Below are positions 1-10,108 of a stretch of DNA of 15,930 nucleotides, one piece after another. Origin of the DNA: Acanthamoeba lenticulata (taxonomy: Eukaryota; Discosea; Longamoebia; Acanthamoebidae). A program made the translations under genes and the position numbers. Within the stretch, counting starts at the first letter, position 1, and each line of letters starts with the position of its first letter. The notes under the pieces are model-generated. The model was not told the origin of the DNA, did no database searches, and saw nothing but the letters and a program-made list of their open reading frames with translations. The stretch is taken from positions 1 to 15,930 of the forward strand of contig NAVB01003560.1 in NCBI GenBank assembly GCA_002179805.1, read 5' to 3'.

Positions 1-113
1 GTAATGACTTCCATATTAATATAATAATAACACAATTCTATATTTCCGCTTCATATTTTACCAATAAACAATTCAAAAAAAAAAAAAAAGAGCCAAGAGT
101 GGCGCGAGCTGGA

Positions 114-3100
114 CTAGCCCTTCTTCTTGAGCTTGCCCTCGCTCGTGGTCTCCTTGGCCTCCTGTTGATGATGATGGGGAAGGTTGGTGATGGTGAGCCT
201 CCCAACTGATGAGAATGGGAAGAGGAGGCGTACAGCCGGATCGACGAGATGGTTGGTGTTGCCCAGCTCGACAGACTTCTTCTTGCGGCCCCACGTGCCA
301 AACAGCTTGCGCTTGCCCTCCTTCTCGCCCGACTCCTCCTTCTCGCTTCCACCGTTGCTACCATTGGCGGCGTCAGCAGAGGTCGCGGCCTCGCTCTTGG
401 CGGCGGCCTCCTCGGCCGCGAGGGCGTCGATCACGTCGTCCCTGCGGAGGAAGTTCATGAGACTCTTGCGCCGGCTCTTCTTCTCCTCCTTGGCCGGCGG
501 CTGCAGTGACGCCTCCGGCTGGTGTGATGCGGCTTCGCTACCGGGCTTGTCGAGTTTCACTGGCGCGTGGCCAACCTCTTCACCTTCGCTTTTCTTGACT
601 TCGCTTTCGCTCTTTTTCTTGTCGTCGCTTTCGCTCTTCTTCTTCTTTTTCTTGGTCTTTGTCGTCTTCTTCGACGCGTCGTCGACTTCCCCATTCTCCC
701 CCTCCTCTTCATTCTTCTGTTGTTGCTCCTCTTCCTTCTTTTCCTTCTCCTTTTCCTTGAGGGGCGCGGCGTCGTCCTTCTTGAGCCGGCGCGACGAGCC
801 GCTCTTCTTCCTCCGCGAAGACCCGCCTTTCTCTTTCTTCTCCTTTTTCTCCTTCTTTTCCTTCTTCTCTTTCTTGTCCTTGGCCGGCTCTGCGTTGCCG
901 TTGGACGTGGGCGACGCGGGCGCGGGCGTCACCGTGACCGTGGGCGCGGCCTCGCTCGGGGCCGCCGAGGCCGCGGGCCCCTTTGGTGTGGAGCCAACGG
1001 ACAACTTGGGCGTGAACACGGCCGAGGTCTCCCCGCGGCTGCGGGCCGACATGGTCTGGAAGGAGAAGGTCTGCTCTCGCGTAGAGACCCCAATGGCCGT
1101 CTGGACGGCCTTTCGCCAGTCTGCCTTTTCCTGTCGACCGCGCCACCCGCATTCTTGAGATTCTCACGAAGAGAGAAAGAGAAAGCGCGGGAAAGCGAAC
1201 CTCGGGCGAGGCGGCGACAAAGGTGAGAAGGGTGGAGCCGACGGTGAGTTCGAGCCGCAGCTCGGGGTCGGGCTCGCTGGCAGGCTTGGTGACGCGCATC
1301 GTCGTGCGCCACGACTTCCCGGTGGGCCCCGACGAGTCCTTCTTCTCCTTGCGCGCCGAATCTGCTGATCGCCCCATCCCACATCAGCCACACATCAACG
1401 ACAACGACGATGTCGATAATGACGTTGATGAAGATGATGACGACGATGATGGCAGCAAGTGAGTGAAAGGGGCAGGCACCGGGGTCGTTGGAGGGGAGGC
1501 GCTCGATGTGGCCCCCGTTCGGTGATGATGAACCGACGGGGCTCTGGTTGTGCGGCGAGCTTGTGGCGGAGGAAGACGAGGAAGAGGAAGACGACGATGA
1601 CGAGGACGACGTCTCGGCGAGGGCGAGGTCGCGCGTGCCAAACTTCTCGATGACCTGGAAGGCCGGGCCCTGCTTCGACGTCACGGGCTTGGCCAGCACC
1701 AGCTGTGCGTGAACGTCAACAACTTGCATCAGGCCCAGCAGCTCACAATGGTGATGAACAAGAAGAAGAACAACAAGAAGAAGGCGGCAAGGTACGAGGT
1801 CGTTAAACAGGAAGATCTGGAGCTTGCGCTCCTTGCGGCTCTTGCCGTCGGCCTTGATGCGCACGAGGAGGCCCTCCTTGAGCACGTACCGCTGGTTGTC
1901 CACAAAGTCGTTGCCAGGCTCCTGTCTCCGCGCCAATCACAGGTGAGCCTCGCACCCCTAAGAGAGAGATGGGAAGGGAAGGGAAGGGATTAGCGCACGT
2001 CGGCGTTGGCGATGGTCTTCTGGAGCTTGATCAGCTTCTGGACGTTCTCGACCTGGCGCGTGCGCTCGTTGACCATGTTCACGATCTCCATCAGGTTGTC
2101 GTAGACGCGCGCGAGGGGCGCGCGGTCAGGATGGTCGCTCGGTGTGTACTTGAGCACCGCCTGACGAAGAAGAGAGACAAACACACGGTCATTTCATTGT
2201 CGTGCCCATGCGACGAGGCCAGTCTGTAAGAGAGGGACGCACATCGAGGAGGAGCGGATACTTGAGGAGGCGCGCGAGGGGCGCGTGCACGAAGCTGTCG
2301 AGCGGCAGCAGACGGCACTCGGGATTTACAAAGCATTTCTTTTCGTGGGGGTGCGTGAGAAAAGGAAGAAAAAGAAAATAAGAAAATAAGAATAAACGGT
2401 GGAGAATAAAGGGACGATCGGCACCTCGAGAAAGGCGGCAAAGGGCGGGTTCTTTTCCTTGAACTGCTCGATCCTCTGGTTGACGTCTACGATGGCGCTG
2501 CAGTAGATGGCGTAGAGCTTGAACATGGACTCCCTCTTGGCCAGCACCTGGCCGAGGTTCTTGATCGCCGTCTTCTGGGCCTGTAGCTCGTCCAGCTCCT
2601 GCGCGACAAGAAAACAAAAAACAAAAAAAAAAAAAAAACAACCAACCAACCAACAAACAGCTTGGCTCAGGGCTCCGGCAGAAGTGGTCGTGTGATTGAG
2701 GGGACGGACGGACCTTCATGAGCTCGATGTTGACTTCGCGGAGAGCGTCGATGTTGGAGAAGAGCGAGTTCATCTCCGACTTGGTCAGGTAGTTGTTCTC
2801 CTGCATCGGTTTGATGAAGATCTGTCGACGCCACGAGCGTCACGACGCATCGCATGAGCCCCACATGATGGTCAGCACGGGGGGGGGGGATCACACCCGC
2901 TGGAGGATGTCGAGGTCGTTCATGTAGGAGCGCTCGGTCTCGATGACCTCGAGGATGGCCTTTTGCCTCGATCGCTCGCGCTCGTCGAGCGACGTAAATT
3001 CGTCCTTGAATTGTCATCAACAAACATTATTATTAGATTAAATTGACAAAATAATTAGAAAATAATAAGATTAATAATACATCATTGAGGGGCGGGAGAA

Positions 3101-4258
3101 ACGAACGGTGGAAAGCCACTTTTGAAGGTCGGAGGGCTCGAAGGTGGGGCCCTTGGGCGTGTTGTTGCCCGAACGGATCTTGCTGCCCACCGTGGTGGTC
3201 ACGCGCTGCGCGAGCCGACCAGAAACAGTGCGCGCGTGGTGAGTGGTGATTGGCGGGAGGCAATTGCAGGAGGAGACGAGGGAAAGCGCGAGGGCTTGGG
3301 CGAGTACCCGACTCTGCGCGCGCTTGGGCCTTGGGTGGAGGAGCGCGTGGAGCAAGCCTGCTGGTTTGGCCGCCTCGGGTGTCTTGAGCGCCAGCCACTG
3401 TGCATTGGTCATCAGCGTCATCACCACCACACGCATCATTTCCGCCCAATCAGTGACAAGAGCACTAACCCCCCGCCCGTTTTCCCTCTGTTGCGGCACC
3501 GGACCTTGTCGCTGCTGCTGCCCACGATCAACGAGTTCACGGCGATCTCCACGCGGCCCACAAGCACGTCTGTGTCCAGCAGCCAAGTGGGCGTGAGCGC
3601 AAGGAGCTCCTTGGCGGCACCTGTGGAAAGGGGCTGGGGAGGAAGAGGAAGAGAAAGAGGCGGACCTGCGGCGTCTGGGGCGGCGCCGGGAGGGACGAGG
3701 CGGCATTCAAAGGCGAGCTTGTCTTGGCTCTCGGCATCGCTTCGCGCCAATAGGTGAGAACAGACACATAAGCAAATAAATATAAATATAAATAATTTTA
3801 AAAAAAGGGTGCGTGTGAGGCCTACATGTTGATGGTCTCGTCCCACTTGGCAGAGACGCCCACCGGGACGGCCTTTGTCCGAGCGTGCTCGCCGGATGTC
3901 AGCGCTTCGACGCGACAACTCACCTCGCCGCTGGTGGTGCCGGCCGGCAAGCTCAGCCCCTGCACCTCAACGATCGTCACTGCGTGTACGAAGCCGTGAG
4001 TGGAGTACAGCATTATTTATTTTAATTTAAAATATTTTATTTTATTGTATTTTCTTGTGGAGGAAAACAAAATAATGATACACTAAATCAATAATAGGAG
4101 CCCCACACGGGCAACCTCGTGAGGTAAGGGACGGGCAAGGGAGGGGGGAGGGCAGAAGGGAAAAGAACGAAAAAGAACGAAAACGGAAGGGAACTAAATC
4201 GGCTGCGGAAGATGAAAGCACGAGGAAGAAGGAAGCAGGTACCTTTCACGGTGAGCAT
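114..4258 (-). CDS. C2-DH-PH Rho guanine-nucleotide exchange factor, 15 exons, about 900 aa
   Basis: Predicted activator of Rho/Rac-type GTPases at membranes. Exons: 4258-4243, 3979-3826, 3739-3666, 3620-3505, 3397-3308, 3205-3107, 3004-2897, 2821-2714, 2598-2425, 2317-2243, 2160-1999, 1921-1796, 1702-1480, 1361-1201, 1130-114; all phases join, giving 900 codons. Residues 1-125 form a C2 domain (starts MLTVKVTIVEVQGLSL; also GRVEIAVNSL and KWLAL). A linker leads to the DH domain at about 195-392 (AILEVIETERSYMNDL; the conserved helix as LDSFVHAPLARLLKYPLLLD). The PH domain spans about 395-575 (YVLKEGLLVRIK, FLFNDLLVLAKP, closing helix EKADWRKAVQTAI) and is interrupted by a poly-Ser insert near 455-470. 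Residues 575-900 are a low-complexity Lys/Glu tail. Exon 5 (linker) is least certain. A 72-nt in-frame stretch (233-162) could be a further intron. Family assignment is firm; target GTPase unknown. Confidence 0.85.
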
Positions 4259-4526
4259 CGCGGAAGGGCAGGCGGGACGCGCAACGAACAGGGAAGAACA
4301 GGGAAGGCCCTTGCTCTTAGTTTCAAAGTGTTTTGTTTTGTTTTGTTTTGTTTGCGCCCTAAGGCTCGTCACCCAAAAGCGCAAGTAACGCAGGCCGATT
4401 GCGTCGCTGGAATATTTGCAGCGGTTGTGGTTGGTTGCCCTCTTCGCTTGAACAACCCTCTGCCTGGGATCTCGCTGAGCGACGTGGTGCCATGGACCAG
4501 CATCGACGTGGTGTGTCACAGTTCAC
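4259..4526. other. Intergenic stretch between the RhoGEF start and the phosphodiesterase stop
   Basis: About 270 bases that must hold the RhoGEF promoter and 5' leader and the 3' end of the phosphodiesterase transcript (both genes on the minus strand). I see no convincing TATA box and no AATAAA on the minus strand. It contains a short TTTTG tandem repeat (separate entry). Open frames crossing it are shadows. Confidence 0.6.
4329..4352. repeat. TTTTG pentanucleotide microsatellite
   Basis: Roughly four to five TTTTG units in tandem on the plus strand. The same motif recurs at about 13658-13684, upstream of the APC7 start codon. No function is implied. Confidence 0.7.
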
Positions 4527-6222
4527 TCAGAAGTAGAGCCAATCGCCCTGGCGAGGAAAGACGAGCTCAAGTCCCAGCGTGTTTTGCGCTTCTAATTGTC
4601 TGCAGCCGCTTGTCAAAGCTGTGCTTTGCAGTGTCCCCAGTTGAAGTGGGTGGCGACGCACCGCCGTATGGTGGCCAAGGCAGGCTCCTGCCTCGCGTAG
4701 ACCAGTTCCTCGGGCTTGATGTGGGTCACCACAACCCGGAGCCCTTTGAGCCCTGGCGCCGACGAGGCGGTGGTCTGCTGGCCCGCAACGAGCCGTGCCA
4801 GGACGCCCATTTCTTGCATGAAGAGCTGAGGGTTGAGGTGGCCGTAGAGCTTGTCGGCACTTCGATCGTCAGCGTAGGAGCACTCGAGAAAGATGGCTCG
4901 AAGCTTACCCGCTCGCACAAGAGGCGCTACATGGGTCCACACCTTCACGGCGTGCAGAGCCACCTTTCAGCTGAAGGCTTTAGCTCACATGGGAGGAAGA
5001 AGAAAGCTGCTTCACCTGCTCCATGTAGTTGCTGCCCTCCACTTGGTCGGCGCCGGTGTCTCCAAAGTAGAGCACATGATCGTCACCCGCCTTGCGAGAT
5101 CGTTGGTCAGTTCAACTGCCGATACGAGAAGACGAGTTGGTGGAGAGGACGCACTCGGAGAAGAAAGGCGGTGGAGAAGTAGGTGGAGCCATTGCCTGTT
5201 TTGCCATGGCTGAGCAGGAAGGGCCGCACGGCCACCTCCTCTGCGCCTGGGAGGGTCAGGTTATGTTCCTCGCCCATGCTAAGAGTAGCCAGCCGATAGA
5301 GCCCAATGGGGACGCTGCCACCGTCGCCCATGTTGGGCCACACCTACGCCCGGGTGGGTGAGCGTTTAAACCCACCCGCCATTGTCGTTGTCGTTGATGG
5401 GCACCTTCCAGTTGAAGACGTGAGCCTGGAGGGCATCGATGGTGTAGTTGGTGCCGGCCACGATCTTGCGCGGACTGGCAAAGGCGTCGTCGGGCGAGCC
5501 CAAGACGAGGCCGGCTGTGTGGTCCAAGTGGGCGTGCGAGATCAAGTAGCCCTGGGCGTGCATCCCGATGACAGTCAAAAGAAGCTCAGCGCATGACACC
5601 AGAGAGGAGAGAACTCGCGCACCTGGACGCTGCTGCGGTAGAGCGTCCCGGCGGCGGTCAGGCCAGCAGCCGGAGGCATAGCAGCTGTTTGTGGTGCCGT
5701 CTTCGACTGTAGCGCACGCTGGAGGCCAAACAGGGCCGTGCCGGCGTCCAGCGATACATAGGCCGGTGGTGCCGCCGCATCAGCGCCTGCCTGGGCGAGG
5801 ACAGCTGGGGGCAGCGCACGGAGCAGGAAGCCTCCTGGGAGGTCGCTTTGGTCGAGGCCGCCGCTGACGCCCAGACACACGACCTCCCAGCGCGCCCATG
5901 GGGGTAGGGACGAGGTAACGTCGTTACTTGGCGCAGGCGAGGAACTGATGAGGGCGAACAAGATTAGGCCTACAAGTGCTAGACACGCTCCAACGAGCAG
6001 CCCGTGCAACCATCGGTGGGACCACTGGCAGCCTGCCGCGGTGCTGCACAATCGATTCTCTGCGAGGGTTGGGCTCTCATCTGGCCGCGGCCAACGATCG
6101 TTTCGTCGCGCAGATCGATTTCGGCTCCCACCCCGCCCCAGACCACCAAGCTCTACCCTTTCATCTTTCTCCTCGTTGAAAGGTCCCCCAGCCTGGTATG
6201 CCCGCATGTCGTAGCCATCCAT
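4527..6222 (-). CDS. Membrane-anchored class II 3',5'-cyclic-nucleotide phosphodiesterase (454 aa, 6 exons)
   Basis: Hydrolyses cAMP and possibly cGMP; class II enzymes (yeast PDE1, Dictyostelium PdsA) have a metallo-beta-lactamase fold. Exons: 6222-5623, 5551-5405, 5343-5155, 5090-5016, 4942-4662, 4599-4527; introns are 61-73 nt. Family landmarks: signature SHAHLDHTAG at about 205-214, FNWKVWPN at the exon 2/3 junction, metal-site SHG (His295), FGDTG (Asp323), ECSYADD at 357-363, THIKP (His411), and LGLELVFPRQGDWLYF at the end. The last exon is easily missed because the preceding frame runs on to a false stop at 4613. Residues 1-71 are polar and Arg-rich; 72-93 are a hydrophobic helix, so the catalytic part may sit outside the cell or in the lumen (inference). 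Start 6222 was preferred to 6255, which would add 11 residues from AT-rich leader. All predicted metal ligands are present, so it is probably active. Confidence 0.88.
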
Positions 6223-6366
6223 GTACAACGAAAAGTAAAAAAAAGAGAAATGCAAGTAATCACGACAGAAGTTCTTGGGACAGAGAGCGGGTGCACTTCA
6301 TCCTGTTCGTAGAACAACAGACCAAAGCAAACACCTTCGATTCTCCAAGCAAGGCAAAGAGGTCGC

Positions 6367-6820
6367 TTAGTACTCGTCATCACCGCCGCCGAAGAGGCCA
6401 CCGGCATCCATGTCCTCCTCCTCTTCTTCCTCAACCTTGGCGGGCTTGCCGGCGGGCTTGTCACCACCAGCAGCGGCGGCGGGGGCAGCATCACCAGCGG
6501 GAGCAGCGGCACCGCTGGGGGCGGCCGAGGGGGCCACAGCGACGGTCTGGAACAGCAGATCGTCGAGGTTGCGGCTGGCCAGCACGCGGGAGTACAGCTT
6601 GACGTAGAAGGCGGGAACCTCAATCTCGGCAGCCTTCACCACCTGGGCGAGCTTGTCGGCCTACAAGAGAAGGAAAAAAGATTAGAAATCTGCCGTTGTA
6701 GTCTCTTAATGTTAGCATTGGGCGACGTACCGTGACGTTGACGCCACCATCGTGGAGGAGGAGGGCAGCGTAAGTGAGGGCGAGATCGTTGATCTCCTCC
6801 TTGGGAATAAGGGCGGCCAT
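6367..6820 (-). CDS. RPLP1: 60S acidic ribosomal protein P1 (127 aa, 2 exons)
   Basis: Stalk protein of the large ribosomal subunit; P1/P2 dimers bind P0 and recruit the GTPase translation factors. Exon 1 is 6820-6731 and exon 2 is 6660-6367, with a 70-nt phase-0 intron (donor GTACGT). The N-terminal dimerisation domain is typical of P1 (LALTYAALLLHDGGVNVT, then ADKLAQVVKAAEIEVPAFY). An Ala/Gly/Pro hinge follows, then a run of six Glu. The C-terminus is odd: the usual eukaryotic end is close to DDDMGFGLFD, whereas here it reads DMDAGGLFGGGDDEY, keeping DM and GLF but adding seven residues. The protein is somewhat longer than the 105-115 aa usual for the family. P1 rather than P2 is judged from the N-terminus. 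Confidence 0.93.
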
Positions 6821-7771
6821 GATACCTTGGTGTTTGAAGTCTCGCGAAAGTCGACTTAGCCTTGGGGAGGGACTACAAACGGTATGCAGAGGATGACCGA
6901 TGGCTGTCCGCGAAGAAGGAAGAAAAGCATCCAGCAGCCTACCCGGGATATTAATTTAACCGCCTTGCATTCCAGAGAAATACTTAAGAAGCCGTGCCTT
7001 CTTTGAATAATTCCCGAGAATAAAAAATGGCTGGCGCATCAGTGAAGACAGAAGCCTTGAATAACGGTTTTTATTTGTGCCCAAAGTGGAAGTGCGCAAG
7101 AGGTGTTTTGCGGCCGGTACCCACCTGCAACCTGCGACGCAAGGGGCATCAACATCGCGTAGGTGAGAACTCGCTCGTGGTGATTGAGGCAGTGCACCAC
7201 ATAAAACGGAGCTACAAACTTCTTTGAAGGCCCTTGTGGCACGGAGGTTAGTGGCCTCATGGTAGGCGGGCTTCTAAGGGATTCCGGAAAGTTCATTATG
7301 TCCTTCAGATAACGCACGTTGGTGCGTGAACTTGCACATCCGAGCACCACTCAGAATTTTGCTTGCCGGAGCAACAAACCCAATCGCCGTGCTGTGGCGC
7401 CACAACGCAGCTGCCCTCCCGCGCCCTTTCCTCCCCTTTCTTGTTGTGTTCGGGGTCATAAGCTTCCCGCTGCCAACGCACGGAGGACGACCGATCCTTC
7501 TCACATGGCGCAACAACACCCGCCACCTGACGCTCCCAGCAGGCACTTGCCTCTCCACTTGTGAGTTTTAAATCTTCATTTTGCTTGGCTCGTGGCCAAC
7601 TTCGCCCACTAGTTGCTTCTCCTCCGCAATCTTTGTTACCACCGTCTTAGTTGTGCCGCAGCACCTTTTCGTTTCGCTCGCGACAACACGCACAACGCCA
7701 GTTTTGCCCGTATTTGCGTATTATATAATTAATTCCATTTAAATTCTTCTACACACACCAGGCCAGCACCT
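6821..7771. other. Divergent intergenic region between P1 (-) and the homeobox gene (+)
   Basis: About 950 bases with no gene I can recognise. It should contain the promoters of both flanking genes. Short open frames exist (for example 7027-7227 plus, 7039-7350 minus, 7326-7571 plus), but none resembles a known family or has convincing coding character. An AT-rich block near 6949-6960 may belong to the P1 promoter; this is weak. Confidence 0.5.
7722..7728 (+). promoter_or_regulatory. TATA-like box of the homeobox gene
   Basis: TATATAA lies in an AT-rich block 50 bases before the homeobox start codon. If used with normal 25-30 base spacing, the 5' leader would be only about 20 bases. Position and sequence are seen; function is inferred. 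Confidence 0.4.
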
Positions 7772-9505
7772 ATGCTGCCTTCGTTCTCTTCGTTCGACGA
7801 CGCCTGGCTTGGGGGAACTGCCACCCATTTTAAGAGGCCCTACGTTTTGTCTGCCGGTGCTTCTCCTTCTTCGTCAACGGCCACTTCATCGTTTCCCCCT
7901 GCACCAATCGACGGCAGCCTACTGTCGGTCCTCAAACGGGGTGCAGACCTTCCACCGTCCAACGACGAACCTCATGAGGTGAGCCAGCTGCTCGGGCGAA
8001 CGGAGGAGGAACCCCCTTCTTCTTCCTCCTCCTCCTCATCTTCCTCCAGCTCGACCTTTACAAGGACGTCTACTACTACGCCCGCACCACCGTCGTTGCT
8101 CTCGCCCACGTACCTGCCCTCCCTGGCCTCCGTCATCGCCTCTTCTGTGCCCACTTCTTCGTCTCTCCCCTCATCTCCCCCCTCGTCTCCTCGGCCGCCC
8201 CTCGCGTTCTCTGGGTCCTTTGGCTCGGCCACTTCATCTTCCGCCGCATTTTCGGGGTCGTCCTCGACCACCAGTTCTCCGCACAACGGCCTCTCTACAA
8301 CCTCGTCGTCGTCGACATCGACCACGGCCTCTTCCTCCTCTTCCTCTTCTTCTTCCTCGGACGCACTCCCGCTCAAGAAGCGCCAAAAGGTCTCTTCTTC
8401 TCCATCATCTTCTTCTTCATCGACCTCGTCGGGCGTCGTCGTCCCGACCATTATCACGACATCTTCAACCTCGTCTCCAAAGGACTTGACATCGACGGCG
8501 CCAACGAGAGCGCGATCTTCCCGCCAGTCGTTGTCGGCCGTCACGTCCAAGCCAACTGCCACCGCTGTGCTCCCCATGGTGCCCGCTGCCGCTGCTGCCG
8601 CTGCCACGCTGATGCAGCCGCCGCAGCTGCCGGTCCCGACGCCCACAGCCACCGCCATGCTGCCGCTGCCCGCTGCCGCGGCCACGCCGCTGCATCAGCT
8701 TCTGCTGGCAGCCGCGGCCATGGGCAGCAGCCCCGCCGGATACCCGGCGCCGGCGCTGCTCTCGCCAACCGGGCTCACCGGTGGCCCCGTCGGCTCGGCG
8801 AGCTCGATCCAGCTTGGCGCGCCTGCAGCGGCAGCAGGACAGCCGTTGCAAATGGCGCTGCCGCCGCTCACGCCGCAGCAAGTGCAGCAGCTCCAGCAGC
8901 TCCTGCTCGTGCAACAGCAGCAGCAGCAGTTGATGATGATGCCTAATTCGTTCACCGCGCCCGTCCCAACAATATCGGCTCCGGGGCCGGCAGCAGTCTC
9001 TGCTGTCCCCACCACGATCTCGGCGCCCACGACGACCATGACGGCGACTTCCTCGTCCGCCAGCTCGACTTCCACTTCATCATCGGTAGCGTCGTCGGAG
9101 GAGCCCGCGGCGCCGTTCGTGTACTACTCGTCGCTGGAGGAGGAGATCCGGATGGAGAACCTGCGCAAGCGCAAGGCCGAAGAGGACCAGCGGCGACGAC
9201 TGCAGCAACAGCAGCAGCACCAGGACGAGGAGGCCGGCGGGAGCGGTGGAGACGAGACCGAGGCCGACCGCCAGCGACGGCTCAAGCGGATCAAGAAGGA
9301 CCACGCGCAGGTCGAGATTCTCGAGGAGGCCTTCAAGAATAATCCCCTGCCATCAAAGAAGATGAAGGAGCGGCTCGCCCTCGAGGCCGGCCTCACCCCT
9401 CGCGCTGTCCAGGTCTGGTTTCAGAACCGGAGGGCCAAGGAGCGGCGTCAGCACAAGGACTCGGGCGAGCCCGACGGCGCGCCCGATCCGTGGGCCGACC
9501 TGTGA
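7772..9505 (+). CDS. Homeodomain transcription factor, Ser/Ala/Gln-rich, 577 aa
   Basis: Sequence-specific DNA-binding protein of the nucleus. One open frame of 577 codons. The homeodomain is a canonical 60 residues at about 502-561: Arg5, Leu16, Phe20, Leu40, Val45, and WFQNRR with Trp48, Phe49, Gln50, Asn51 and Arg53, so the recognition helix is intact and of the Gln50 class. The N-terminal 480 residues are low complexity: poly-Ser blocks, a Pro/Ala-rich centre, a Gln-rich segment near 370-390, then a charged stretch with a short Gln run just before the homeodomain. Such tracts are common in Acanthamoeba and amoebozoan regulators. No intron is needed, though one inside the poly-Ser part cannot be excluded. 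The 3' part is duplicated as an inverted copy at 15930-15586. It is convergent with the small gene at 9986-9690. Orthology to a named family could not be decided. Confidence 0.9.
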   Translation: MLPSFSSFDDAWLGGTATHFKRPYVLSAGASPSSSTATSSFPPAPIDGSLLSVLKRGADLPPSNDEPHEVSQLLGRTEEEPPSSSSSSSSSSSSTFTRTSTTTPAPPSLLSPTYLPSLASVIASSVPTSSSLPSSPPSSPRPPLAFSGSFGSATSSSAAFSGSSSTTSSPHNGLSTTSSSSTSTTASSSSSSSSSSDALPLKKRQKVSSSPSSSSSSTSSGVVVPTIITTSSTSSPKDLTSTAPTRARSSRQSLSAVTSKPTATAVLPMVPAAAAAAATLMQPPQLPVPTPTATAMLPLPAAAATPLHQLLLAAAAMGSSPAGYPAPALLSPTGLTGGPVGSASSIQLGAPAAAAGQPLQMALPPLTPQQVQQLQQLLLVQQQQQQLMMMPNSFTAPVPTISAPGPAAVSAVPTTISAPTTTMTATSSSASSTSTSSSVASSEEPAAPFVYYSSLEEEIRMENLRKRKAEEDQRRRLQQQQQHQDEEAGGSGGDETEADRQRRLKRIKKDHAQVEILEEAFKNNPLPSKKMKERLALEAGLTPRAVQVWFQNRRAKERRQHKDSGEPDGAPDPWADL

Positions 9506-9598
9506 TTGATGTAGTAGTCTTCGGATGACCGTTTGTTGTCCAACAAGAGATATAGAGGCAGCTTTGCTCGCTCTGGCCTTGGGTGGAGGGAGTGAAGA

Positions 9599-9604
9599 TT
9601 TATT
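9599..9604 (-). promoter_or_regulatory. AATAAA polyadenylation signal of the left small gene
   Basis: AATAAA on the minus strand, 86 bases beyond the stop codon of the gene at 9986-9690. It is conserved in the right arm at 15487-15492. Confidence 0.55.
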
Positions 9605-9689
9605 GTTGTCTGTGGCTGCTTCAAGAAGTTGGCTGCTCAGGGCCGCTTCGGCTGGGAAGTGCTGCTGCACGCTGCCGTGTGAGAACCGT

Positions 9690-9986
9690 TCAACACTTTG
9701 CGAGAAGTGGGATGTGCATTGCGTACAAGTACGGGACCGTAATCGCGTAGTAGGAGACGAAGGCAGTAAACGCAGACACACCCATAAGCGAGAAGAAGAG
9801 GTGATCCGGCCCGGTCTTTTCAAAATACTGCGTCCGCGGCTTAGGGGGCGTGTGTACAGAATGTGATCCATGCCCTTGAAGAGGGTTAGTTGAAGATCGC
9901 AAATAAAGGAAGCAGCACTATCACGTACCACCACGGAAGGGGGTAGTGGCTCGGAACATAATCCTGGAGGAGGGACGGAACGACAT
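9690..9986 (-). CDS. Small single-membrane-span protein, probably mitochondrial (80 aa, 2 exons), left copy
   Basis: I do not recognise the family. Exon 1 is 9986-9929 and exon 2 is 9874-9690, with a 54-nt phase-1 intron (donor GTACGT, acceptor TTCAAG). The N-terminus MSFRPSSRIMFRATTPFRGG is rich in Arg, Ser and Thr with no acidic residue, like a mitochondrial presequence. A polar stretch (TPPKPRTQYFEKTGPDH) leads to a hydrophobic helix at about 45-70 and a short end, LLAKC. Size and layout fit a small supernumerary subunit of a respiratory-chain complex, but that is a guess. That it is a real gene is supported by the second copy, where the protein-coding differences are silent apart from the stop codon. 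It is convergent with the homeobox gene (185 bp between stops) and divergent from tRNA-Ala (122 bp between starts). Confidence 0.72.
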
Positions 9987-10108
9987 GGCTGATGTTGTTT
10001 TTAAAAAAAAAAACTATCAATAAAGCAACGATTACCGACCCACCGACGAAGACCTGTTGTGGTCAGTGCGCCTTTGAGTAATTTTTCTACTTCTGACGCT
10101 AATGTGAT

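Noticed and set aside
184..1158. Long plus-strand open frame rich in Phe, Ser and Leu
   Set aside because: Antisense shadow of the Lys/Glu-rich RhoGEF tail; composition is explained by complementing AAG/GAG repeats.
4613..4963. Ending the phosphodiesterase at the in-frame stop at 4613
   Set aside because: A GTGCGT donor at 4661 and a further exon supply the conserved family C-terminus, so the stop lies in an intron.
4328..5182. 284-codon plus-strand frame
   Set aside because: Lies opposite phosphodiesterase exons whose motifs and splice phases are convincing; no family resemblance.
7039..7350. 103-codon minus-strand frame between P1 and the homeobox gene
   Set aside because: No family resemblance, no promoter or splice logic; could be chance.
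7972..8685. Minus-strand frame with Glu and Ala runs
   Set aside because: Shadow of the poly-Ser and Ala part of the homeobox gene.
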